Source: an uncultured Ruminococcus sp. (GTDB lineage: Bacteria > Bacillota > Clostridia > Oscillospirales > Ruminococcaceae). Taken from it: 5,352 nucleotides of DNA. The notes beneath the pieces were generated by a model. The model was not told the DNA's origin and made no database searches. It was given only the letters and a program-made list of their open reading frames with translations. Shown here one piece after another: positions 1 through 5,334 of the stretch (positions within the stretch are counted from its first letter, which is position 1; each line of letters starts with the position of its first letter). The DNA lies in assembly GCA_937942105.1 (NCBI GenBank), contig CALDFS010000370.1, positions 1 to 5,352 of the forward strand, read 5' to 3'. Both the position numbers and the translations under genes were made by a program.

Positions 1-46
1 GCCTTCCAAGCTGGTCGCGTGGGTTCGATTCCCATCACCCGCTCCA
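1..46 (+). tRNA. tRNA-Gly(TCC), 3' part only
   Basis: This is the 3' portion of a glycine tRNA; the acceptor 5' strand, D arm and part of the anticodon stem lie before the window. The anticodon loop is CTTCCAA at 3-9, giving anticodon TCC at 5-7. The T arm is GTGGG, TTCGATT, CCCAT. The acceptor 3' strand CACCCGC is followed by discriminator T and an encoded CCA at 44-46. A 5' strand GCGGGTG, as usual for tRNA-Gly(TCC), would pair with it. It lies 7 bases before tRNA-Arg with no terminator between, so the two are probably cut from one precursor. Confidence 0.95.
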
Positions 47-53
47 TTTTTAT

Positions 54-130
54 GCGTCTTTAGCTCAGCTGGATAGAGCAACTGCCTTCTAAGCAGTAGG
101 TCGCAGGTTCGAGTCCCGCAAGACGCGCCA
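54..130 (+). tRNA. tRNA-Arg(TCT)
   Basis: A complete 77-nt arginine tRNA with encoded CCA that decodes AGA-type codons. The acceptor strands GCGTCTT (54-60) and AAGACGC (120-126) pair fully, with discriminator G127. The D stem is GCTC/GAGC and the anticodon stem ACTGC/GCAGT. The loop CTTCTAA holds anticodon TCT at 88-90, and the variable loop AGGTC has 5 nt. The T loop TTCGAGT is canonical. One oddity is that the T stem GCAGG/CCCGC has an A-C mismatch (A105 against C117, tRNA positions 51:63). All other arms are intact, so it is most likely functional. Confidence 0.97.
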
Positions 131-131
131 G

Positions 132-159
132 AAAACGACTTGCTTGCAAGTCGTTTTTT
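132..159 (+). terminator. intrinsic terminator of the tRNA operon
   Basis: An inverted repeat, AAAACGACTTGC then TT then GCAAGTCGTTTT, begins two bases after the tRNA-Arg CCA and ends in six T residues (154-159). In practice the loop would be CTTG with an 11-bp stem. The position right behind the last tRNA, the perfect pairing and the U-tract make this the transcription stop of the tRNA unit. The TTG at 140 inside it opens a longer reading frame for the next gene but is not a credible start. Confidence 0.92.
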
Positions 160-186
160 ATACAAGCCGCATATGGATGATATGAT
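157..186 (+). promoter_or_regulatory. possible extended -10 promoter for the DUF952 gene
   Basis: A candidate -10 box TATGAT lies at 181-186, preceded by TG plus one base (178-180, the extended -10 motif). A weak -35 box, TTTATA, lies at 157-162 with an 18-nt spacer. Transcription would start near 193. The gene downstream sits behind the strong tRNA terminator and so needs either its own promoter or read-through; this is the best candidate seen. The match is modest and the region is AT-rich, so chance is possible. Confidence 0.3.
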
Positions 187-192
187 GAATTT

Positions 193-216
193 GTCCCGGT
201 TAGGGACTGTTTTTTT
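193..216 (+). terminator. terminator-like hairpin in the DUF952 leader
   Basis: GTCCC (193-197) pairs with GGGAC (203-207) around the loop GGTTA, followed after TG by seven T residues (210-216). The Shine-Dalgarno sequence begins at the next base. The stem is short at 5 bp, so it would be a weak terminator or attenuator. It could equally be a 5' stabilising hairpin if transcription starts near 193. No alternative antiterminator pairing is obvious. Confidence 0.3.
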
Positions 217-222
217 AAGGAG
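217..222 (+). promoter_or_regulatory. ribosome binding site of the DUF952 gene
   Basis: AAGGAG lies 10 nt before the ATG at 233. It decides the start: the in-frame upstream starts at 140 (TTG, inside the tRNA terminator) and 173 (ATG) have no such motif before them. Confidence 0.8.
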
Positions 223-232
223 AGACGAACAT

Positions 233-607
233 ATGATTATTATTCATACTGTCAACAAGGATGACTTTGAAAAAGAAATCAAGACTGGCAGTTATGGCGC
301 TAATAGTCTGGAAAAATGCGGCTTTATTCATTGCTCTGATTTGGATACATATTATCTTGTGGCACCTAATTTCAAGGATGATTATGCCGAAAAGGTGATT
401 CTGTTAATTGATACCGAAAGATTGGACTGTGAAGTAAAATGGGAAGACGGCGGAGGGCTTGATTTTCCTCATATATATGGACTACTAAAGCAAGATGCAA
501 TCATAGGCGTTGTTGAGCACTTGTGGAGTGACGAAAGAGAATGGATTCCCAATGAAGAGCTGAAAAAATATGCCGTCGATGGATTCAGAAGGAAATGGGA
601 AGGATAG
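233..607 (+). CDS. DUF952 domain-containing protein
   Basis: A 124-residue soluble protein with no signal peptide or membrane segment. It matches the DUF952 family along its whole length: IIIHTV at the N-terminus, SLEKCGFIHCS (25-35) with the family's FIHCS core, LLIDTERL (57-64), VKWEDG (68-73) and FPHIYG (78-83). DUF952 has no established biochemical role. From memory it has been grouped by fold with ADP-ribosyltransferase-like proteins, but nothing here proves activity. The start is the ATG at 233, chosen because AAGGAG precedes it and family proteins begin just before this point; a longer frame from 140 would run through a terminator. The stop is TAG. It appears to be a single-gene unit between the tRNA terminator and its own terminator at 627-662. 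Its position beside tRNA genes may be coincidental. Confidence 0.9.
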   Translation: MIIIHTVNKDDFEKEIKTGSYGANSLEKCGFIHCSDLDTYYLVAPNFKDDYAEKVILLIDTERLDCEVKWEDGGGLDFPHIYGLLKQDAIIGVVEHLWSDEREWIPNEELKKYAVDGFRRKWEG

Positions 608-626
608 CAACTATAATACAGCCACT

Positions 627-662
627 AAATCGGCAAGGTTATTTGAGGCCTTGTCGGTTTTT
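627..662 (+). terminator. intrinsic terminator after the DUF952 gene
   Basis: AAATCGGCAAGG (627-638) pairs with CCTTGTCGGTTT (649-660) to give a 12-bp stem containing two G-U wobbles, around a 10-nt loop. Five T residues run from 658 to 662. It lies 19 nt after the stop codon and isolates this gene from the regulator downstream. Confidence 0.85.
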
Positions 663-733
663 CTATGCCTATTTGACTTCACATAATTTCCTAAGTTCAA
701 CGATTCGATGATATTACAACAACTGATTGGTAA

Positions 734-762
734 TTGATGTTTTTCTTTGCACATGCTATAAT
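734..762 (+). promoter_or_regulatory. sigma-A promoter of the XRE regulator gene
   Basis: The -35 box TTGATG (734-739) and the perfect -10 box TATAAT (757-762) are 17 nt apart. TGC directly before the -10 box adds an extended -10 motif. The expected transcription start is near 769, giving a leader of about 34 nt before the ATG at 803. No other gene could use it. Confidence 0.85.
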
Positions 763-769
763 GTAATCA

Positions 770-777
770 CACCGGTG
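770..777. promoter_or_regulatory. palindrome at the XRE transcription start, possible operator
   Basis: CACCGGTG is a perfect 8-bp palindrome lying at the predicted transcription start of the XRE gene. XRE-type regulators often bind short palindromes at their own promoters, so it could be an autoregulatory site. The motif is short, and a single copy is weak evidence. Confidence 0.3.
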
Positions 778-802
778 GAATACATTTATAGGAGAATGAT
801 AT

Positions 803-1963
803 ATGAACGTAAAGATAGGAAGAAGAATTAAGGCGTTGCGCAGTCGCGATGATGTCACTCAGGATAAGCTTGCCGAGGCACTTGGAGTTACAAGCCAGGC
901 AATTTCCAAGTGGGAAAACGAAACAGGCTATCCTGACATAGAGCTTATCGCTCCGATTGCGAATTTTTTCAACGTCACAATAGATGAGCTTTTCGACCAC
1001 GACAAGGAGGAAAAGGAGCGCAAAATCAAGGCGTATTGCTATAAATACGACGAGATGTTCAGAAGCTGGGAGCCTGTTGACAACCGCATAAGCATCATGA
1101 GGCAGGCGCTGGCGGAATATCCTGCGCAGGAAGAATTGCTGGTTCGGCTTGGCATAGCGCTGTGGTACAAATGGAGCCAATCCGTTAATGATGAATATGA
1201 CAGATATTTATCTATGAAGGATGGTAAGGTGGTATTCAATTTTGATTTATGCAGAGCTCATGAGGGCTGGGAAGAGCCTGTAAGGATTTTTGAAGGGCTT
1301 CTTTCGACCTCAGTCAACGATAAAATCAGAATGGACTGCCATCAGCACTTAGCCGACATCTACGGAGCAATCGGCGAAAAGGAAAAGGTGTATCAGATTG
1401 CCGAACAGCATCCGTGGTGTAAAAACAATATTCTTTACGCCGCATTTAACGGAAAATACGAAGAAGCCAGAGCCAGCAGTCAAAGTCTTATTTTAGAAGC
1501 ACTTTCGCACATTTGGGTTCATCTGCCGCTTCAGGTCAATGATTTAGCTTTGCAGGCGAGAACTAATGAGAAAATCATAGAGCTGTATCAGTTTGTATTC
1601 AGTGACGGCAATTACGGCTTTTGGAATAGCAAACTGTATGACTACTATATTTACCATGCTGTGCTATTGATAAAGCAAAGCAAAAACGAAGAGGCAATAA
1701 CGGCGTTGGAAAAAGCTTTTGACCATGCAAAGCAGTTCGACATATATCTTGACAAGCTTCGCCGAGACGGTGAATATCGCTACACATCCGTATTTCTTGA
1801 TTCTTATAAGGATAACTCCGATGAAGTATATGCGACAAAGCAGGTTCCGGAGTTCTTGGAAAATGAATTATTAGATGAGGAAGGCATCTGGTATAAGCCT
1901 CTGCACGGCAATCCGAGGTATGAAGACCTTGTAAAGCGTGTCAAGGAGGAAATCGCCAAATAA
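803..1963 (+). CDS. XRE-family HTH regulator with helical TPR-like C-terminal region
   Basis: A 386-residue protein, predicted cytoplasmic. Residues 5-63 form a Cro/C1-type helix-turn-helix: IGRRIKALR, then TQDKLAEALGVTSQAISKWENE (19-40), followed by the usual PDIELIAPIANFFNVTIDELF. A charged linker (66-75) leads into a long helical region. Segments at about 93-125, 160-204 and 280-315 look like degenerate TPR repeats (for example DYYIYHAVLLIKQSKNEEAI). The family is expected to bind DNA at a few promoters, with the helical part sensing a protein, peptide or metabolite; which one is not shown. AGGAG at 790-794 lies 8 nt before the ATG, and the stop is TAA. It is a single-gene unit with its own promoter at 734-762. 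The facing AraC gene is convergent. I do not recognise a named orthologue. Confidence 0.88.
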   Translation: MNVKIGRRIKALRSRDDVTQDKLAEALGVTSQAISKWENETGYPDIELIAPIANFFNVTIDELFDHDKEEKERKIKAYCYKYDEMFRSWEPVDNRISIMRQALAEYPAQEELLVRLGIALWYKWSQSVNDEYDRYLSMKDGKVVFNFDLCRAHEGWEEPVRIFEGLLSTSVNDKIRMDCHQHLADIYGAIGEKEKVYQIAEQHPWCKNNILYAAFNGKYEEARASSQSLILEALSHIWVHLPLQVNDLALQARTNEKIIELYQFVFSDGNYGFWNSKLYDYYIYHAVLLIKQSKNEEAITALEKAFDHAKQFDIYLDKLRRDGEYRYTSVFLDSYKDNSDEVYATKQVPEFLENELLDEEGIWYKPLHGNPRYEDLVKRVKEEIAK

Positions 1964-2002
1964 ACCGCTCTTTCAATCAGCTGAAATGTGACCTATATGC
2001 AT

Positions 2003-2044
2003 AAAACCGGCGCACAATCCCAAATTCGGGATCATGCGCCGGTT
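2003..2044. terminator. shared terminator hairpin between convergent genes
   Basis: AACCGGCGCA (2005-2014) pairs with TGCGCCGGTT (2035-2044) for 10 bp. After a CA/CA internal loop, ATCCC (2017-2021) pairs with GGGAT (2028-2032) around AAATTC. Read leftward, the stem ends in four T residues (minus-strand bases at 2006-2003), so it should stop the AraC transcript. Read rightward, it lies 41 nt after the XRE stop but is followed by CTATTAT without a U-tract, so it is weaker in that direction. It sits between the stop codons of two convergent genes. Confidence 0.75.
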
Positions 2045-2077
2045 CTATTATGAAATCAATCGGAGATGGTAAAATAA

Positions 2078-2977
2078 TTATTCTTCGAAGCTGCCAGCAT
2101 TTTTAGCTTCGCGCTCGGCTCTTACAAGCTGCCGCTCTGCGTATAACATTCTGTATTCGGCGGGGGAAACATTCTCCTGCTTTTTGAATACCGCGCAGAA
2201 GTAGCTGCAATCGTTGTAGCCGACCGCCTTTGAGATATCATTGATGGAAAGCGAGGTATCCAAAAGAAGATTCTTGGCTTCAAATAATCTTTTCTTTGTC
2301 AGATGCTCAAAGGGACGCATATTCATACATTCGCGGAAAATCCGGCAGATATACTGCGGCGAAAGGTTGACTATCCGCGAAAGGTCGGTCAGCGAGATAT
2401 CCATAGCGTAGTTTTTATCGATGTATTCGATAATTGACTTTAACTGCTCCATTCTGTGATTCTCCCTCGGAGATGACGGACAGGAGATGGTTCTGTTAAG
2501 CTCAACAAGGAAGGAATACAAAAGCCCGGAATTGGTGTATCCCGAATGAATATTAGGGGAGTGTATCGCCTTGAGCATTTTTTCCCATTGGCGCTCCAAA
2601 CCGGTCATATCAACCGCCTTGAAAACTGTTGGAACATTCAGTCCCAGATTGACAAGAATCTGATCCACCGAAGCCCCCGAGAAGGATACCCAGTGGGTTT
2701 CCCAGTTGATGCCATCCTTTGCCATGTATTCATGGGGATAGTATGCGGGAAGGAAAAAGCCGGTGCACTTTGGAATTTTGTACTCCTCACCGTCGATAAT
2801 AAGCACGCCCTCGCCGCGCGCGGTATATATCACCTGATGATAAACGTGCCCTGTCGGTCTTGTGCAGTGGCGCTCAGGGTCTGTGGCACCTACACCGGTA
2901 ACATAAAGGGGAAGCTTGACCTCATCCCCTAAAAGAGCAAAATAAAATTCTTGCATTATTATGACCATGCCTTTCAC
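2078..2977 (-). CDS. AraC-family transcriptional regulator with N-terminal cupin-like sensor domain
   Basis: A 299-residue cytoplasmic regulator. Residues 40-110 form a cupin-like AraC ligand-binding domain (HVYHQVIYTARGEGVLI, GFFLPAYYPHEY, WETHWVSFSG). This type usually senses a small molecule, often a sugar, but the ligand is unknown here. Residues 180-278 form the DNA-binding domain with two helix-turn-helix units, about 195-216 (SLTDLSRIVNLSPQYICRIF) and 244-266 (SINDISKAVGYNDCSYFCAVFKK), ending in the family's SPAEYR. A charged tail of about 20 residues follows. The start is uncertain: the GTG at 2977 has GAG 5 nt upstream, while ATGs at 2968 and 2956 are also in frame. The ATG at 2956 (292 residues) fits the usual family start but its nearest AGG is 13 nt away. 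No sugar-use gene is adjacent, so its target is unknown. Confidence 0.9.
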   Translation of the reverse strand: MKGMVIIMQEFYFALLGDEVKLPLYVTGVGATDPERHCTRPTGHVYHQVIYTARGEGVLIIDGEEYKIPKCTGFFLPAYYPHEYMAKDGINWETHWVSFSGASVDQILVNLGLNVPTVFKAVDMTGLERQWEKMLKAIHSPNIHSGYTNSGLLYSFLVELNRTISCPSSPRENHRMEQLKSIIEYIDKNYAMDISLTDLSRIVNLSPQYICRIFRECMNMRPFEHLTKKRLFEAKNLLLDTSLSINDISKAVGYNDCSYFCAVFKKQENVSPAEYRMLYAERQLVRAEREAKNAGSFEE

Positions 2978-3057
2978 GTAAACTCAAGCCTGCCGTCAGA
3001 AAGATTGTAGTATCAACTTCCGAAAGAGAAAAGCAGTAAAATCTATATTATATTATT

Positions 3058-3086
3058 ATAATAACATTTTAATATGTACTTGTCAA
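3058..3086 (-). promoter_or_regulatory. sigma-A promoter of the AraC-family gene
   Basis: Read on the minus strand, a perfect TTGACA -35 box (3086-3081) is followed after 17 nt by TATTAT (3063-3058), a 5 of 6 match to the -10 consensus. A perfect TATAAT at 3060-3055 overlaps it, but at a 20-nt spacing. Transcription would start near 3051, giving a leader of about 75 nt. It lies in a very AT-rich stretch between the ABC-F terminator and the AraC gene. Confidence 0.75.
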
Positions 3087-3128
3087 TGTTTAATTTAATC
3101 ATATTTTCGGCCTGTAATACTTTTTTGA

Positions 3129-3160
3129 TTTTACAACTTATACAATTAACAAATGTAAAA
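3129..3160. repeat. inverted repeat upstream of the AraC promoter
   Basis: TTTTACA (3129-3135) and TGTAAAA (3154-3160) are perfect inverted copies separated by 18 nt, about 43 nt upstream of the AraC -35 box. This is a plausible place for a regulator to bind. The sequence is AT-rich and AraC proteins more often use direct repeats, so the match may be chance. Apart from this and the promoter, the 2978-3210 gap shows no further gene. Confidence 0.25.
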
Positions 3161-3210
3161 ATATTATCATATCCTTTTTGCGGGATGCTCCGCTTTTCGG
3201 TCAAATAAGA

Positions 3211-5184
3211 TTAAAAATGCCGCAGAATCAGCGTTTTTGTGAATCTGCGGCAAAAAATATTAAAGTATTCCTCCTGCTTTTCAAGCCATTCATCCATGGT
3301 GGCGGAAAGGCTTGCCTTCTTTTCTTCAAGATTTGCACATAGCTCGCCCATTTTTTGATAGTCCGAAGCGACCTCCGGCTGACATATCAGTTCCTCAAGC
3401 TCCTTTATTTCTGCCTCTAAGCTTTCTATCCTTGATTCAAGCTCTTTAATTTCCTGCTTCCGCTTGACATCCTCGGCACGTTGGCTCTTAGTGCGATACT
3501 GAGTTTTAGCGGCTTTTTTAGATGCTGTTTCCGCCGACTGCGCCGCGCTTTCTGCTTCAAGCTCTTTAGCGGTTAGATAATCGTCATAGTTTCCCTTGTA
3601 TTCGCGGGTCGCGCCGTTCTTGACTTCTACAATTCGAGTTGCTATTTTGTTAAGAAGATACCTATCGTGAGAGACGAATATTATGGTTCCGGTAAATTCT
3701 GCAAGTGCGTTTTCAAGAACCTCCTTAGAAGATATATCAAGATGGTTGGTTGGCTCGTCTAAGATAAGCACGTTTCCGCGCCTCAGCATCATAAGTGCAA
3801 AGCTGAGCTTTGTTTTTTCGCCGCCGCTGATAACTCCGACCGGCTTGAACACGCTTTCGCCGGACAAAAGCACACTTCCAAGAACATTTCTTACCTGCAA
3901 ATCGGTCATTGCAGGGTATCTCGAATGGATTTCCTCTATGACGGAATTTCGCACGTTGAGCTGTTCGTTTTTCTGGTCGAAGTACGCTATTTTAACATTC
4001 TGTGCCCAGAATATCTTGCCCTTTGAGTGAGGGTTGATGTTCTGAATCGATTTCAGAATGGATGATTTGCCTGCGCCGTTCGGACCGATAATTCCGACGC
4101 GTTCGCCCCGCCTTACAGCAAGCGAAAAGCTGTTTATCAAAGTGCGCCTGCCGCCGTCCACCGATATATCTATATCAGTGGCTTCAAATACCTCCTTGGG
4201 CGGCTCTATATCATATTCAAGCTTGATTTTTGCCGGCTTGTGATATACGTGCGGCTTCTCAACAGCGTTTTCCACGATCCTGTCAAGCATATGCTGCTTG
4301 GATTTTGCCGCCTTTGCGCTGGTTGCGCTGACGCGGTTCTTGTCAATAAAGAACTGAAGCTCCTTCATTTTGGACTGTTCGGCTTCGTAAAGCTTTTCCT
4401 GACGGGCTACCTCGGCCTTCTTTTCCTCAACGAATTTTGAGTAGTTTCCGGGGTATGATTTCAGCCTTTTGTATTCGATTTCGCAGATGCGGGTGCAGAG
4501 CCTGTCCAGAAAGTATCGGTTGTGTGAAACGGTGAGTATCGCGCCCTTGTAGTCTTTAAGGTAGTCTTCAAGCCACTGCATTGTGTCAAGGTCCAGATGA
4601 TTGGTTGGCTCGTCCAGAATCAGCAAAGATGGCGCTTCAAGAAGCTGCTTGGAAAGTGCAAGCCTTGTTCTTTCCCCGCCAGAAAGCGAGTTCACCGAGC
4701 GTTCAAGGTCAAATCCGCCGAAGCCCATGCCGTTAAGGACTGTTTTGATTTTGACGTCAATGATGTAGCCGTCGTTGTTTTCGTAATGAGAGCTTAGGCG
4801 AGTGTATTCAGCCTCGGCGTCTTCAAGCTCCTTACCGGAAAGGGAAGAAAGCTTGTTTTCGATTTCGCTCATCCGGGCATATTCCTCATCAAGTGCGGCA
4901 AATGGCTTTCTCATTTCCTCGGCAATAGAGCACTCCGCCGAAAGCCCGACGCCTTGCTCTAAATATCCTATCCGGGTGTTCCCGGAATATGATATGCTTC
5001 CCGAACCGTCCGGCGCCTTGTCCCAGCCGATTTTTTCGGTTATTATTGATAGAAGTGTTGTTTTTCCGCAGCCGTTCACGCCGACAAGCCCGATCTTCTC
5101 ACCTTCGTTTATGGTAAGGCAGATGTTTTCAAGTATAGACTCGCCGTTGTAGTATTTATATATGTTTTCCAGTGATATTAGCAT
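3211..5184 (-). CDS. ABC-F family ATP-binding protein (ribosome-associated twin ATPase)
   Basis: A 657-residue soluble protein with two ABC ATPase domains and no membrane segment. Domain 1 has Walker A GVNGCGKT (35-42), signature LSGGE (167-171), Walker B with catalytic glutamate LLILDEPTNHLD (187-198, E192) and switch histidine SHNRYF (H221). A charged helical linker (about 250-330) follows, as in ABC-F proteins, which use it at the ribosomal tRNA exit/peptidyl-transferase region. Domain 2 has Walker A GPNGAGKS (367-374), signature ISGGE (452-456), LILDEPTNHLD (473-483, E477) and SHDRYL (H506). Residues about 537-637 are a charged coiled coil. The linker looks more like housekeeping YdiF-type members than antibiotic-resistance ones, but this is uncertain. 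The ATG at 5184 is chosen because GGAGA lies 6 nt before it; the ATG at 5202 has none. The last 13 residues are encoded by a terminator hairpin. Confidence 0.93.
   Translation of the reverse strand: MLISLENIYKYYNGESILENICLTINEGEKIGLVGVNGCGKTTLLSIITEKIGWDKAPDGSGSISYSGNTRIGYLEQGVGLSAECSIAEEMRKPFAALDEEYARMSEIENKLSSLSGKELEDAEAEYTRLSSHYENNDGYIIDVKIKTVLNGMGFGGFDLERSVNSLSGGERTRLALSKQLLEAPSLLILDEPTNHLDLDTMQWLEDYLKDYKGAILTVSHNRYFLDRLCTRICEIEYKRLKSYPGNYSKFVEEKKAEVARQEKLYEAEQSKMKELQFFIDKNRVSATSAKAAKSKQHMLDRIVENAVEKPHVYHKPAKIKLEYDIEPPKEVFEATDIDISVDGGRRTLINSFSLAVRRGERVGIIGPNGAGKSSILKSIQNINPHSKGKIFWAQNVKIAYFDQKNEQLNVRNSVIEEIHSRYPAMTDLQVRNVLGSVLLSGESVFKPVGVISGGEKTKLSFALMMLRRGNVLILDEPTNHLDISSKEVLENALAEFTGTIIFVSHDRYLLNKIATRIVEVKNGATREYKGNYDDYLTAKELEAESAAQSAETASKKAAKTQYRTKSQRAEDVKRKQEIKELESRIESLEAEIKELEELICQPEVASDYQKMGELCANLEEKKASLSATMDEWLEKQEEYFNIFCRRFTKTLILRHF
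3213..3251 (-). terminator. intrinsic terminator overlapping the end of the ABC-F gene
   Basis: Read leftward, GCCGCAGA (3251-3244) pairs with TCTGCGGC (3226-3219). After one U-U mismatch, TCA pairs with TGA, closing a 9-nt loop (3239-3231). After one A come five T residues (3217-3213). The whole hairpin lies inside the open reading frame, and the first T of the TAA stop codon is the last T of the tract. Confidence 0.8.
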
Positions 5185-5190
5185 AGCCGT

Positions 5191-5195
5191 TCTCC
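5191..5195 (-). promoter_or_regulatory. ribosome binding site of the ABC-F gene
   Basis: GGAGA on the minus strand lies 6 nt before the ATG at 5184. It lies between that ATG and the in-frame ATG at 5202, and so decides for the shorter start, which is also where ABC-F proteins normally begin (MLISLENIYKYY). Confidence 0.85.
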
Positions 5196-5217
5196 AAATC
5201 ATGATGTAGTAACGTTT

Positions 5218-5244
5218 AAAAAAGCAGACTGCACAGGTTCAGCC
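5218..5244 (-). terminator. possible leader attenuator of the ABC-F gene
   Basis: In the roughly 80-nt leader, GGCTG (5244-5240) can pair with CAGTC (5231-5227) around 8 nt. TGC and then six T residues (5223-5218) follow. The stem is only 5 bp with one G-U pair, so it would be weak. Some ABC-F genes are controlled by leader attenuation, which is why it is listed. No leader peptide with its own ribosome binding site is visible. Confidence 0.2.
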
Positions 5245-5271
5245 GAAGCAGATTTCGAGCGTTACGGATAT

Positions 5272-5300
5272 ATTATATTACGTTTATCTCGATTTGGCAA
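5272..5300 (-). promoter_or_regulatory. sigma-A promoter of the ABC-F gene
   Basis: Read on the minus strand, TTGCCA (5300-5295, 5 of 6 to consensus) and a perfect TATAAT (5277-5272) are exactly 17 nt apart. Transcription would start near 5265, leaving a leader of about 80 nt before the ATG at 5184. This is one of the best promoter matches in the window. Confidence 0.85.
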
Positions 5301-5305
5301 GGCTC

Positions 5306-5334
5306 TTTTCTTTTTACCGTGAAAGTGCTATAAT
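5306..5334 (+). promoter_or_regulatory. extended -10 promoter for a rightward gene beyond the window
   Basis: A perfect TATAAT at 5329-5334 is preceded by TGC, forming an extended -10 element identical over nine bases to that of the XRE promoter (TGCTATAAT). The -35 region, TTTTCT (5306-5311), is weak, as is common for extended -10 promoters. Transcription would start near 5341, so its gene must begin past the window end. The ATG at 5345 has no ribosome binding site. It is divergent from the ABC-F promoter. Confidence 0.6.

Noticed and set aside
54..159. tRNA-Arg as an integration site for a mobile element
   Set aside because: No integrase gene and no repeated copy of the tRNA 3' end is seen in the window. 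The palindrome behind it is an ordinary terminator.
140..232. Longer reading frame extending the DUF952 protein by 31 residues, from a TTG or the ATG at 173
   Set aside because: The TTG lies inside the tRNA operon terminator and neither start has a ribosome binding site. The extra residues precede the point where the family normally begins.
767..1239. Minus-strand frames opposite the XRE gene
   Set aside because: They overlap a well-supported gene with a promoter, ribosome binding site and family match, and their translations show no family features.
2546..2932. Plus-strand frame of 128 residues opposite the AraC gene
   Set aside because: It is a shadow of the AraC coding sequence, with no ribosome binding site or recognisable domain.
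3180..3197. Small GCGG/CCGC hairpin followed by TTTT on the plus strand
   Set aside because: The stem is only 4-5 bp with a short T-run, and no rightward gene ends there. The leftward terminator at 3213-3251 serves the ABC-F gene.
3746..4614. A 14-base direct repeat, TTGGTTGGCTCGTC, at 3746-3759 and 4601-4614
   Set aside because: Both copies encode the conserved DEPTN segment of the two ATPase domains, so protein conservation explains the repeat.
3683..5152. Several plus-strand frames opposite the ABC-F gene
   Set aside because: All lie antisense to a clear twin-ATPase gene and have low-complexity, non-family translations. They result from its codon use.
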